DNA of 64,000 nt. Origin: Bacteroidales bacterium. GTDB taxonomy: Bacteria > Bacteroidota > Bacteroidia > Bacteroidales > UBA932. Within the stretch, counting starts at the first letter, position 1. Every line of letters begins with the position of its first letter. The stretch is taken from positions 8,338 through 72,337 of the forward strand of contig JAFZWC010000082.1 in assembly GCA_017617475.1 (NCBI GenBank), given 5' to 3'. Of this stretch, positions 8,466 through 16,232 are shown in pieces. Made by a program: the position numbers and the translations under genes. Under the pieces are notes generated by a model, which saw only the letters and a list, made by a program, of their open reading frames with translations, made no database searches and had not been told where the DNA came from.

Positions 8466-9844
8466 TATTTGCGGGCGTTCCAGGCCTCACGCGAAAACTC
8501 GCACTCGGCGAACATGGGGTCAATCACAATGTACGTGCTTTTGATCTTGCTCTCAAGGAAAGCATCCACGGCAGCTATCTGTTTCTGCTGCTCCACAGAC
8601 TCAAGAATCTGGGTGTAGTCGTTCTCGAACGTGGCCACATGAGCCGGGATAATCTTGTCTACCCGGATTATCTTGTAAACCAGGTTGCCCTGGCGGCCCT
8701 GCAGATAACCCTCGTTGTCCTGGGATTCCACGGGTTCGGAAATCTGGCCGGGTTCCAGGTCCTTGATGGCGGCATAATCGGCCGGCTTCAACTGGTCAAT
8801 CTCAAAGTAAGACGAACCGGTGGAGGGATCGGCCATCTGACCTCCGTTGGTACGGGTGGCGGGGTCTTCCGAGTAGAAGCGGGCGGCCAGTTCGAAGGTC
8901 ATCTCCTCCGACTCGATCTGGGTCTTGAGGCTGTCCAGGCGGGCGAAGGCCTTTTCCTGGTCCTCGGCCGTGTACTGGGGCTTGAGGAGGATGTGGCGGG
9001 CATTGAACATGTCGCCCTTCTTTTCAATAACCTCGATGATGTGGAAGCCGTCAGGGGTTTCCACAATCTGGGAGATGGTTCCGGGCCTCAGGGCCATGGC
9101 GGCATCGGAGAAGACAGGCCAGAAGATGGACTTGGAGGCCATGCCCAGTTCCCCGCCGCGACGGGCGCTACCGGGATCTTCGGAATAGATGCGGGCCAGG
9201 GTGGAGAACTTTTCTCCGTTCATAATGCGCTCACGCAGGCTCAGGAGTTTTTCACGCACGGCCACGGCGGCGGCAGCGCGGTCCGGATAGATGCAGATCT
9301 GGCTCAGCTGATACTTCATGGGAACCACGGGAAGGTCTTCCGGGTCCGTTTTCTCAATGAATTGCTGGACATCGTAGGGCGTGACTTCCGCAATCTTGCT
9401 GGCCACCTGGTAACGCTCCTGCTCGGTGAGGCTTTGCTCTTCCAGGGACTTCCTCCACTCCTGACGGAGCTTGTACAGCGGCTTGCCGAAGTACTTTTCC
9501 ATCTCTTCGTCGCCGCCCAGGGTGGTACGCATGTAGTCGATTCGCTGGGAGAGGTTGTTGTCTACGGCATCCATGCTCACAGTGAGGGAGTCAATGCGGG
9601 CCTGCATGAGGAACAGCTTGCTCTCCATCATGGCCTCCAGGATTTCGCAGCGGAGGTCGCGGTCGCTGGAGCTGCCTCCGGCGCGCTGCTGCTGAACCTC
9701 TGCCTCCACGTCGGACAGGAGGATGGTTTCTCCTCCCAATACGGCTACGGTCTTATCCACCACACCCTTGTACTTCTGGGCGTTCAGGGGAAGGCAGGCC
9801 ACCAGAAGCGCTGCCAGTACGATAATCTTATTTTTCATTTTCAT
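8465..9844 (-). CDS. SurA-like periplasmic peptidyl-prolyl isomerase
   Basis: A 459-residue periplasmic foldase with a cleavable signal peptide (ends LPLNAQ). The N-terminal SurA-type segment (DKTVAVLGGETILLSDVEAE) is followed by two parvulin (PpiC) domains at about residues 175-270 and 280-385. The second carries the NARHILLK and GGQMAD signatures, the first GGELGM and the end text GFHIIEV. SurA chaperones beta-barrel proteins to the outer membrane. It overlaps the upstream isomerase-like lipoprotein gene by 17 bp and the downstream OstA-like gene by 1 bp, so all three should be made together. The substrate could include the Lpt barrel; this is inference. Confidence 0.88.
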   Translation of the reverse strand: MKMKNKIIVLAALLVACLPLNAQKYKGVVDKTVAVLGGETILLSDVEAEVQQQRAGGSSSDRDLRCEILEAMMESKLFLMQARIDSLTVSMDAVDNNLSQRIDYMRTTLGGDEEMEKYFGKPLYKLRQEWRKSLEEQSLTEQERYQVASKIAEVTPYDVQQFIEKTDPEDLPVVPMKYQLSQICIYPDRAAAAVAVREKLLSLRERIMNGEKFSTLARIYSEDPGSARRGGELGMASKSIFWPVFSDAAMALRPGTISQIVETPDGFHIIEVIEKKGDMFNARHILLKPQYTAEDQEKAFARLDSLKTQIESEEMTFELAARFYSEDPATRTNGGQMADPSTGSSYFEIDQLKPADYAAIKDLEPGQISEPVESQDNEGYLQGRQGNLVYKIIRVDKIIPAHVATFENDYTQILESVEQQKQIAAVDAFLESKIKSTYIVIDPMFAECEFSREAWNARK

Positions 9845-10730
9845 AGATTACAAACTTGTTGTTCTTGCGGGCGTCCTCCAGGAGGTTTTCCGTGAGGCCC
9901 TCTTCCAAATTGTGCTTGCGGGCGCTCAGAATAAGATCCCGGATGCGTTCCCCGCAGTATTCCAGCGGGGCGGTCTTGCCCTCGGCCACCTGTTCCACCA
10001 CGTAAATCACATGCAGGTTTCCCGTTTCGTCGGGGATTTCCACAAAAGGATCCCGGCCGAAATTGGGAGCCTTGAAACCGGCCAGCATGCTGCGGTAATC
10101 CACACCGGCTTCGCGGGCCACCACCAGGGCGTCCATCCACGTGTCGGAGGAGTCCACATACTTGATGGCCACGGATGCGGCCAGGCTGTCGGTCTCCATC
10201 ACTTCCATGTCGTCGTCCGAGGACATCTTGGCCTTGAGAAGCTTGAGGCTTCTGGCATCGGCCGGAATAATCATGAAGCGGGACTTGAGGATGGGGCGCT
10301 CCAGACGGAACTTGTCCGGATTCTTGTCGTAGAAGCGGGCAACCTCCTCGTCGGTGACCAGGGTATCCAGGCGCTGCTGGATGTAGAGCTGCTCGTAGCG
10401 GTATTTGATCAGGCTTTTGCGATACTCTTCCAACTCTGAGCTTACATCTTTTTCCTGCTTGGACAGCTGGGTTTCGGCCATGTCCATGAGCAGGAGGTCT
10501 TCGGCCCAGGTCAGGATGAACTGGCGGGCCAGGGCGGCGCTGTCTTCGGCCGATACGCCGGCGGGAATGTAGCTCTCCAGTTCGGAACGGTGCAGCCGGT
10601 GGTCGCCCACCTTGGCCACTACCTCTCCGCGGAAGAGCTCCGTGGCGGTTTCATGCAGATGCGAAACCGTCTTGCAGGAAACGGCGCCCAGAAGGACCAG
10701 AATAAATATGATGTGCTTGGTTTTAATCAT
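9828..10730 (-). CDS. SurA_N-type peptidyl-prolyl isomerase-like lipoprotein
   Basis: A 300-residue lipoprotein; the signal peptide ends in a lipobox LLGAVSC with Cys at residue 19. The following helical region resembles the SurA N-terminal chaperone domain (VAKVGDHRLHRSELESYIP), and the C-terminal third is a diverged parvulin-like stretch. A clear catalytic parvulin core is not obvious, so it may act only as a chaperone. The first gene of the foldase-OstA-galE series: a TAnnTTTG box lies 4 nt before its ATG. The neighbours argue for outer-membrane protein or LPS-transport assembly. Confidence 0.75.
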   Translation of the reverse strand: MIKTKHIIFILVLLGAVSCKTVSHLHETATELFRGEVVAKVGDHRLHRSELESYIPAGVSAEDSAALARQFILTWAEDLLLMDMAETQLSKQEKDVSSELEEYRKSLIKYRYEQLYIQQRLDTLVTDEEVARFYDKNPDKFRLERPILKSRFMIIPADARSLKLLKAKMSSDDDMEVMETDSLAASVAIKYVDSSDTWMDALVVAREAGVDYRSMLAGFKAPNFGRDPFVEIPDETGNLHVIYVVEQVAEGKTAPLEYCGERIRDLILSARKHNLEEGLTENLLEDARKNNKFVIYENEK

Positions 10731-10734
10731 CCTA

Positions 10735-10742
10735 CAAAGATA
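10735..10742 (-). promoter_or_regulatory. Bacteroidota -7 box (TATCTTTG) of the foldase/OstA/galE operon
   Basis: TATCTTTG on the minus strand, 4 nt upstream of the ATG at 10730. The spacing predicts a leaderless or nearly leaderless mRNA. Confidence 0.7.
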
Positions 10743-10753
10743 CGAATTTTTCT

Positions 10754-12223
10754 CTATTCCATGAGCTTGCGGACCATTCGCATGAGTACGGAACGCACCT
10801 GGGAAGTGGTGGCCAGGGAACTGTTGGTAAGGATAGAGAAGGTAATGGCAGGCTTGCCGTTTTCGTCCAGGATGTAGCCGGAATAACAGAGGGTTCCGGA
10901 AAGCGAACCGCTCTTCATCCTCACGCGCTCGGAGCCCGGGAAACGGATGCTGGAGAGCGTGCCTTCACCCGGTTTGGGAAGCGAAGCCAGGAAGGAATCG
11001 AAAGCCGGACTCTTCTGAATGGCTTCCAGGTAGCTCACCATCCACTCGGGGGTGACCCAGTTCTTGGCCGACAGACCGCTTCCGTCGGCCAGGTTAATCT
11101 GGTCCAGATTGAGGCCCAGGTCCCTGAGCACTACGCTCTCGGCCACCAGGCAGCTGTCATATTCGGCAACGCCCGTGGCTCTTTCCCCCATGTAACGGAG
11201 CATGCTCTCGGCATAGAAATTATCGCTTCTTTCGTTGGTGATGCGGGCAATATCGGCCAGGCGGGGGCTTTCCGTAAAGCCGATTTCCTTGGGCTTGGCT
11301 GCCTTTTCCGCCTCGGTGAAATCGGGGCCCTGGATTTTTCCGGCACGGTTCACATGGGCATAGCCGCCCGTAACCTCCCATCCGGTAGCCTGCAGGTTTT
11401 TCCAGAAGTAATAGGCGCAGGTAAGAGCGCCGAACTTGTTGGAGGTGCTTTCAATCTTGGGCTGGCGGTCAATGCCGAAGACGCCGTTCATCTGGGCATA
11501 GGGTGCCAGGTCGGTGGTATACAGATAAAGACTGTTGCCGCTGCCGGCAGGACCGGTAACCCCGAAATTGGTCACATGAAGCCAGGGCGTTTCGGGGTAA
11601 ATCTGGTTGAGGCTGATGAGCTGGCCCTCCTGCGTGGCGGCCACCTGCATGTCGATGGTGTTCTCGTAGAAGCAGAGGGCGTTGCCGCCGGTTCCATAGT
11701 ACGTTCCCATGTCGTCATACTCCCAGGACGGGTGCTCCAGGAGGCCTTCCATGGAAGAGCCGTCGCCAATGATGCGGCCGTGGATGCGCTGGATGCCCTT
11801 TTCCCTGAGCAGGGTCTTCCATTTCCAGAAGAGGGCGTCGGCCTTAAGGGCGATGGTGGTATCCTGCGTGCCGATGGTGGGGTCTCCCCCGCCTATGATA
11901 TAGAGGTCTCCGTCCAGGGTGCCGTCGGCCTTGATCTCTCCGGTATAACCCAACCCGGTGCGGAAACGGAAATCCGGGCCCAGGGCGTGCAGGGCTATGC
12001 CGGTGGTGATGAGCTTGCGGTTGGAGGCCGGCATCAGGCGGGTGCCGGCGTTATGGCTGGCCAGCACTTTGCCGGAAGCATCCTTTGCATAAATGCCCCA
12101 GGTGGAACCCTTGAGGGGCTCCTGGCTGATTTGGGAATTGATGTATTGCTGTGCCGATGTCTGGGCCGTCAGGGCCATGGAAGAGAGCACAAGGCCCAGA
12201 AGTATACTTGCGAAACGTTTCAT
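10754..12223 (-). CDS. dacB: D-alanyl-D-alanine carboxypeptidase/endopeptidase (PBP4 type)
   Basis: A 489-residue class C penicillin-binding protein of the S13 family with a signal peptide (ends MALTAQ). Active-site motifs are in order: SxxK as SNRK (residues 67-70), SxN as SDN near residue 335, and KxG as KSGSLSG near residue 445. The large insertion between SxxK and SxN is normal for PBP4. It trims or opens peptidoglycan cross-links in the periplasm. It is a single gene with its own promoter (TACTTTTG, 5 nt before the ATG), divergent from ykvA. The end lies just beyond the promoter of the foldase operon. Confidence 0.93.
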   Translation of the reverse strand: MKRFASILLGLVLSSMALTAQTSAQQYINSQISQEPLKGSTWGIYAKDASGKVLASHNAGTRLMPASNRKLITTGIALHALGPDFRFRTGLGYTGEIKADGTLDGDLYIIGGGDPTIGTQDTTIALKADALFWKWKTLLREKGIQRIHGRIIGDGSSMEGLLEHPSWEYDDMGTYYGTGGNALCFYENTIDMQVAATQEGQLISLNQIYPETPWLHVTNFGVTGPAGSGNSLYLYTTDLAPYAQMNGVFGIDRQPKIESTSNKFGALTCAYYFWKNLQATGWEVTGGYAHVNRAGKIQGPDFTEAEKAAKPKEIGFTESPRLADIARITNERSDNFYAESMLRYMGERATGVAEYDSCLVAESVVLRDLGLNLDQINLADGSGLSAKNWVTPEWMVSYLEAIQKSPAFDSFLASLPKPGEGTLSSIRFPGSERVRMKSGSLSGTLCYSGYILDENGKPAITFSILTNSSLATTSQVRSVLMRMVRKLME

Positions 12224-12228
12224 ATAAA

Positions 12229-12236
12229 CAAAAGTA
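12229..12236 (-). promoter_or_regulatory. -7 box (TACTTTTG) for dacB
   Basis: Fits TAnnTTTG on the minus strand; its end is 5 nt from the dacB ATG at 12223. It forms a divergent pair with the box at 12279. Confidence 0.65.
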
Positions 12237-12278
12237 ACGCTTTTTCCGCATAAATAATGCCATAATGGGGAATTTCAT

Positions 12279-12286
12279 TAACTTTG
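12279..12286 (+). promoter_or_regulatory. -7 box (TAACTTTG) for ykvA-capA
   Basis: TAACTTTG ends 5 nt before ATG 12292, which predicts a leaderless start and supports that ATG over the in-frame ATG at 12265. Confidence 0.65.
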
Positions 12287-12291
12287 TGGGC

Positions 12292-12687
12292 ATGGAGAAC
12301 AGTAATTTAACCCCGGAAGAATTAACCAAGTACCAGAGCCATTACTCGGAGAGTGATTTCTGGCTTAAGCTGGGCACGCTGGCCAAGAAAGCCGGCGTTA
12401 AGTTAACTTACTATGCCCTAACGCTTTACTATACGCTTACGGACCCCGGCACCCCCACCAAATACAAGGCGGTGATTGCCGGTGCCCTGGGGTATATGAT
12501 CCTGCCTCTGGACCTGGTTCCGGACTTCCTTCCCTTCGCCGGCCTGGCCGACGACTGGGCCGCCCTGCTGGCCGCCGTTGCCTATGTGGCCAGCGCCATC
12601 ACTCCGGCCATCAAGACCCGCGCCCGGGAGAAGACGGAAGAGTGGTTCGGCCCCATTGTGGATTCCCAACTGGGCGACCTCCTATGA
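12292..12687 (+). CDS. YkvA (DUF1232) family membrane protein
   Basis: A 131-residue protein with the DUF1232 core YKAVIAGALGYMILPLDLVPD, the family hallmark of a hydrophobic hairpin ending in PxDLxPD, followed by another hydrophobic stretch (LAAVAYVASAI). Function of the family is not established. The start at 12292 (MENSN) is chosen because the -7 box lies just ahead of it; 12265 would place the promoter inside the gene. The TGA stop overlaps the ATG of the capA-like gene (ATGA), so the two are coupled. Confidence 0.8.
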   Translation: MENSNLTPEELTKYQSHYSESDFWLKLGTLAKKAGVKLTYYALTLYYTLTDPGTPTKYKAVIAGALGYMILPLDLVPDFLPFAGLADDWAALLAAVAYVASAITPAIKTRAREKTEEWFGPIVDSQLGDLL

Positions 12688-13745
12688 GGCGTCTGCTTAC
12701 GCTATTGCTTCTACTGATTCCACTGCAGGGCTTCTCGCAGTGGGTTCGTTTTCCCGTGGAATACTGGACCGTGGAGCCCAAGGCCGACACCCTTACCTTT
12801 TACATGGTGGGAGACGTGCTGGCGCACGGCCGCGTGGTCCAAAGCGCCTCAGAATACGGCTATACGGACTTCTTCAAACACGTGGAGGAAAACATCCGGA
12901 GGGCCGACGTGGCCGTGTGCAACATGGAGTTCCCGCTGGCCGGCAAGCCTTACACCGGCTATCCCGTCTTCTCCGGCCCCGAATCCTTTGCCGAGTATCT
13001 GTCCGACGTGGGCTTCGACGTTTTCCTCACTGCCAATAACCATGTCCTGGACAAGGGCTTTGAGGGGCTCTCCCGCACCATCGGCCAACTGGAAGACCGG
13101 GGTATCCTGTACACCGGCGTGGCCGCATCGGCCAAGGCCGATACCCTCCTGAACCCGCTGATCCTGTCGGTGAAGGGCGTACGGGTGGCCCTGGTGAACT
13201 TCACTTACGGCACCAATTCGGGCTCCGCCACCCATTGGCCCAAGGTGCACCGGATGAGCCGCGAGGCCCTGGCCCCCGTCATGGCCCGCGCCCGCGCCAA
13301 GGCCGATATCATCCTCGTTTTCCCCCACTGGGGTGTAGAATACGAACCCCTGCACAGCGCCTCTCAGGAGAGCATGGCCCGCTGGCTGATCTCTCAGGGG
13401 GCCAATGTCATCATCGGCTCTCACCCGCACGTGGTGCAGGATATGCAGTGGATAGACGGCGTGCCCGTGTATTACTCCCTGGGCAACGCCCTCTCCAACC
13501 AGAACGACTTTATTGCGCGCCTGGAGGCCGCCCTCACGCTGCGCTACGTACTCCGCTTCGGCGAGAATCCCGAGATGCTCCCGCCCCGCATGGACCTTCT
13601 CTGGTGCACCAAGCCCGGCATGATTGAAGATTCCTACGCCGCCGTCCCCGTTGATTTCCCCAAATCGGCCTGGCGCGACCCCCACGACCACGAAATCATG
13701 ACCGCAACCCTGGAGGAATACAACAAAAAAACCGCCGCTGAGTAG
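12684..13745 (+). CDS. CapA-family (poly-gamma-glutamate-type) metallophosphatase-like protein
   Basis: A 353-residue exported protein with a short signal peptide (ends LQGFSQ). The CapA/PgsA fold is visible: GDVLAHGR near residue 35, NMEFPLAG, TANNHVLDKG, HWGVEYEP and GSHPHVVQ. These His/Asp/Asn residues are the metal-site positions of the calcineurin-like CapA family. Family members are linked to poly-gamma-glutamate or surface polymer synthesis, but the catalytic role is unclear. No capBC genes lie nearby, so the classical PGA operon is absent. Coupled by a 4-bp overlap to the DUF1232 gene, an association whose meaning is unknown. ATG 12684 is chosen over 12642 because the latter precedes the signal peptide. 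Confidence 0.85.
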   Translation: MRRLLTLLLLLIPLQGFSQWVRFPVEYWTVEPKADTLTFYMVGDVLAHGRVVQSASEYGYTDFFKHVEENIRRADVAVCNMEFPLAGKPYTGYPVFSGPESFAEYLSDVGFDVFLTANNHVLDKGFEGLSRTIGQLEDRGILYTGVAASAKADTLLNPLILSVKGVRVALVNFTYGTNSGSATHWPKVHRMSREALAPVMARARAKADIILVFPHWGVEYEPLHSASQESMARWLISQGANVIIGSHPHVVQDMQWIDGVPVYYSLGNALSNQNDFIARLEAALTLRYVLRFGENPEMLPPRMDLLWCTKPGMIEDSYAAVPVDFPKSAWRDPHDHEIMTATLEEYNKKTAAE

Positions 13746-13814
13746 CGTCGGGTATATAGCGAGTTTCAAAGATGGCCTTCGTACCGGGCCAAATCTGTAT
13801 GTTGTTTTTTAGGG

Positions 13815-13888
13815 TAGCGGGAGTGGGTCACGATCCCACGACCTCCGGATTATGAATCCGACGCTCTAACCAGCTGAGCTACCCCGCC
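13815..13888 (-). tRNA. tRNA-Met (anticodon CAT)
   Basis: A 74-nt cloverleaf: acceptor GGCGGGG/TCCCGCT with two G.U pairs, D arm GCTC/GAGC, anticodon stem TCGGA/TCCGG with loop TTCATAA (anticodon CAT), T stem GTGGG/CCCAC. CCA is not encoded. The T loop reads ATCGTGA instead of the usual TTCRANT, so T54 and A58 are replaced. CAT could also belong to a lysidine-type tRNA-Ile; elongator tRNA-Met is the default call. Confidence 0.85.
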
Positions 13889-14018
13889 GTAAATACAGGG
13901 GGCGCTGCCCCCTCATACACCCCTGCGGCCTTTTCTCCCTCTATGATTTTTTCAAGAAAAAATCCCGGGTACGGCCGGGCGCCTGCTGGCGCCTGTTAGC
14001 CTATCGCCGCAAGGCTTG
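13889..14018. other. Palindrome-rich spacer between the two tRNA genes
   Basis: This 130-bp spacer holds three inverted repeats. They are GGGGGC/GCCCCC around 13900-13915, a perfect GATTTTTTC-AA-GAAAAAATC at 13945-13964, and GGCGCC-TGCT-GGCGCC at 13978-13993. No coding frame of note is present. They could be processing or termination signals for the Gln-Met tRNA transcript, or relics of a repeat. Confidence 0.55.
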
Positions 14019-14089
14019 TTGAGATAGAAGGACTCGAACCCTCACTGACAGAGCCAGAATCTGTAGTGCTACCATTACACCATATCTCA
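14019..14089 (-). tRNA. tRNA-Gln (anticodon CTG)
   Basis: A 71-nt cloverleaf starting with U1 as expected for tRNA-Gln: acceptor TGAGATA/TATCTCA is perfect, D arm GTGT/GCAC, anticodon stem ACAGA/TCTGT with loop TTCTGGC (CTG, reads CAG), T stem GAGGG/CCTTC with canonical loop TTCGAGT. CCA is not encoded. Confidence 0.93.
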
Positions 14090-14111
14090 ATGAGTCCCGA
14101 AAACGGGACTG

Positions 14112-14119
14112 CAAATGTA
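14112..14119 (-). promoter_or_regulatory. -7 box (TACATTTG) for the tRNA-Gln/tRNA-Met unit
   Basis: TACATTTG on the minus strand, 22 nt upstream of tRNA-Gln. It would drive both tRNAs. Confidence 0.55.
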
Positions 14120-14166
14120 CGACTTTTTTCTGAATCCGCAAGTACTAATTGCAAAAACTTGCAAAA

Positions 14167-16125
14167 TTACTCCATAAAGACATATCCGTTTTCGCGCGTC
14201 ACTATGCTTTCGCCGTACGGACCCAGCTTGCGGCGGATGCGGGTAACGGCAGCATCTACCGTGCGCGAGGTGGCCGTGGGGTCATCGGCCCACAGGGCCT
14301 GGACAAAGTCCCGGCGAACCCATTCCTTGTTGGGGTTCTCCATAAAGAGGCGCAGCATCTCGAATTCAGTCTTGGTGAAGGGAATGGTTTCGCCGTCCAC
14401 CATCACGCGCTTGCTGTCGGTATCCAGCTGGACGCCTTTGAAACGAATGCTGTTGCGAACCGCGCCCAGGCGGGCCTCCACTACATTGATAATATAGTCT
14501 CCGGTCTTTTCGAACTCGGAAATGAGGTCCATGTACACCGTTCCGTTATCGTAATCGTAGATATGGTTGTCCAGATCCACGATGTTCTGCTTCTTGAGCT
14601 GATTGCGCAAGCCGTTGATCTTGAGTTCGAGGTCTTCGGACACGGACATGTCGTTCTCCTCGCGGGGGCCTTTCAGGACCACGTTCATACGGGCAATGGC
14701 GGCCTCCACCAGAGAATACATTTGGATGACGCTGTTCTCCTGGCCTTCGGTGAACACCACTTTGTTCTCCCGCTTGCGGGCCAGGATACGGGCCAGGTTG
14801 TAGCAGCTGTCGCCAACAGATTCCAGCTCGCCAATCTGACGAAGCATGGCGCGGAGTTTTTCCTTGGTGTCATCAGATAGATGGGCTTCTCCCACCTGTC
14901 CCAGATACAGGCCGATCTCCTTCTCCATGCGGTCGCTCAGGTCTTCGTTCTTCTCGATGCGGTCGAACAGCTTCTTGAACTCGTCCTCCTCCTTGGCCTG
15001 CGAGAGGTCTTTCACCAGGCCGAAGGTGAGCTGCATCTTTTCACCGAACACGTCAATCTCTTTCTGCGCCTGCAGGATGGAGATTTCCGGCGTCTTCATG
15101 ATACCGGACTTAATATACTGCAAACGGAACTCGTCCTCTTCTTCTGCCTTGCGGGGCTGGATAATGAAGCACACAAACTTCTCAATCTGGGGAATGAACC
15201 AGATTAAGACAGCCGTATTGATTACATTGAAGAAAGTATGGAAGGTTGCCAGCGCAAAGGACAGCTGGGTGGGGCTTTGCTCTGCCGCCGTAGGATCCAG
15301 GCCCACTACGCCGCAGACCATACGCACAAAGGGGAAGAAAAAGATGAGCACCCAGATTACGCCGAACACATTGAACAGCAAGTGGGCCATGGCCGTACGC
15401 CGCGCCTGTGTATTGGCGCTCATGGCCGCCAGGTTGGCGGTAACCGTGGTGCCTATGTTCTCACCCATCACCAGCGCAATACCTTGATATATGGTGATGG
15501 CTCCGGTAGAGCACAGTACCATGGTGATGGCCATGAGGGCTGCCGAACTCTGGACCATAGCCGTGAGGATGGTACCTATGAGCAGGAACAGCAGGATGGT
15601 TACGTAATTGGTCTTGAAGCTGGCGAAGAAGGCGACAACGGCAGGCTTGCTGGCCAGATCCATATCCGTGCCTGCCTGTTTGAGCATTCCCAGGGCGAAG
15701 AGCAGGAAGGACAGGCCGAAGAGGAAGTCTCCTATATAGCGGTGACGCCCGGTCTGGATGAGGATGATACCTATCAGGAAGGCCGGCCATACCAGCATGG
15801 TTACGTTGAAGGAAAAACCGGCCGACATGATCCAGGCGCTCATGGTGGTGCCGATATTGGCGCCCATGATAATGGATATGGCCTGTGCTAACGTCAACAG
15901 GGCGGCATTGACGAAGGAAACCGTCATGACCGTGGTAGCGGCAGAAGACTGGACGGCCACCGTAACCAAAGCGCCGGTGGCGACTCCGGTAAAGCGGTTG
16001 GTGGTCATGGCGCCCAAAAGGTGACGCAACTGCGGGCCCGCCATTTTCTGCAGGGCCTCGCTCATTACCTTCATGCCGTATATCAGGAGGGCGATGGAGC
16101 CCAGGAGTTTCAGGACGATTAGCAT
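14167..16125 (-). CDS. Na/Pi cotransporter with PhoU domain and C-terminal OmpR/PhoB-type winged-helix DNA-binding domain
   Basis: A 652-residue single open frame with three modules. Residues 1-310 are a Na+/phosphate cotransporter (PF02690-type) with the paired repeats TVAVQSSAATTVM and TAMVQSSAALMAI (the QSS signatures) and GANIGTT / GENIGTT. Residues about 340-550 form a helical PhoU-like domain. Residues about 568-652 match the Trans_reg_C winged helix: beta strands before FTKTEFEMLRLFMENPN, ALW, the recognition helix SRTVDAAVTRIRRKL and the wing ending ENGYVF. Na/Pi-PhoU proteins are common; a response-regulator DNA-binding domain on the end is unusual. It has no receiver domain, so control would come from transport state or PhoU. 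Start 16125 is chosen because a -7 box lies 19 nt upstream; the longer frame has no transporter homology ahead of it. Confidence 0.9.
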   Translation of the reverse strand: MLIVLKLLGSIALLIYGMKVMSEALQKMAGPQLRHLLGAMTTNRFTGVATGALVTVAVQSSAATTVMTVSFVNAALLTLAQAISIIMGANIGTTMSAWIMSAGFSFNVTMLVWPAFLIGIILIQTGRHRYIGDFLFGLSFLLFALGMLKQAGTDMDLASKPAVVAFFASFKTNYVTILLFLLIGTILTAMVQSSAALMAITMVLCSTGAITIYQGIALVMGENIGTTVTANLAAMSANTQARRTAMAHLLFNVFGVIWVLIFFFPFVRMVCGVVGLDPTAAEQSPTQLSFALATFHTFFNVINTAVLIWFIPQIEKFVCFIIQPRKAEEEDEFRLQYIKSGIMKTPEISILQAQKEIDVFGEKMQLTFGLVKDLSQAKEEDEFKKLFDRIEKNEDLSDRMEKEIGLYLGQVGEAHLSDDTKEKLRAMLRQIGELESVGDSCYNLARILARKRENKVVFTEGQENSVIQMYSLVEAAIARMNVVLKGPREENDMSVSEDLELKINGLRNQLKKQNIVDLDNHIYDYDNGTVYMDLISEFEKTGDYIINVVEARLGAVRNSIRFKGVQLDTDSKRVMVDGETIPFTKTEFEMLRLFMENPNKEWVRRDFVQALWADDPTATSRTVDAAVTRIRRKLGPYGESIVTRENGYVFME

Positions 16126-16144
16126 AAGCGATTTTTTACCAATA

Positions 16145-16172
16145 CAAAGATAAAAAAATCTTGCCAAAAGTA
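16145..16172 (-). promoter_or_regulatory. Two possible -7 boxes for the Na/Pi-PhoU-wHTH gene
   Basis: TATCTTTG (16145-16152) and TACTTTTG (16165-16172) on the minus strand, both fitting TAnnTTTG. The upper one lies inside an inverted repeat GCCAA-N9-TTGGC (16163-16181). No convincing plus-strand box is seen for the divergent gene. Confidence 0.5.
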
Positions 16173-16232
16173 AAAATTGGCCCCGTTTTTGTCTTAAGGG
16201 GGAAACGACGTGTATTATTAACCTTAATGACC

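Noticed and set aside
5850..8618. Long open frame of about 920 codons on the plus strand
   Set aside because: It is a shadow of the OstA-like gene; the translation is Leu/Gly-rich low-complexity text with no domain, caused by GC-rich codons on the other strand.
16161..16232. Longer start for the carbohydrate-binding lipoprotein (ATG 16161)
   Set aside because: The signal peptide and lipobox begin at 16227/16233; the extra codons have no support and would overlap the control region.
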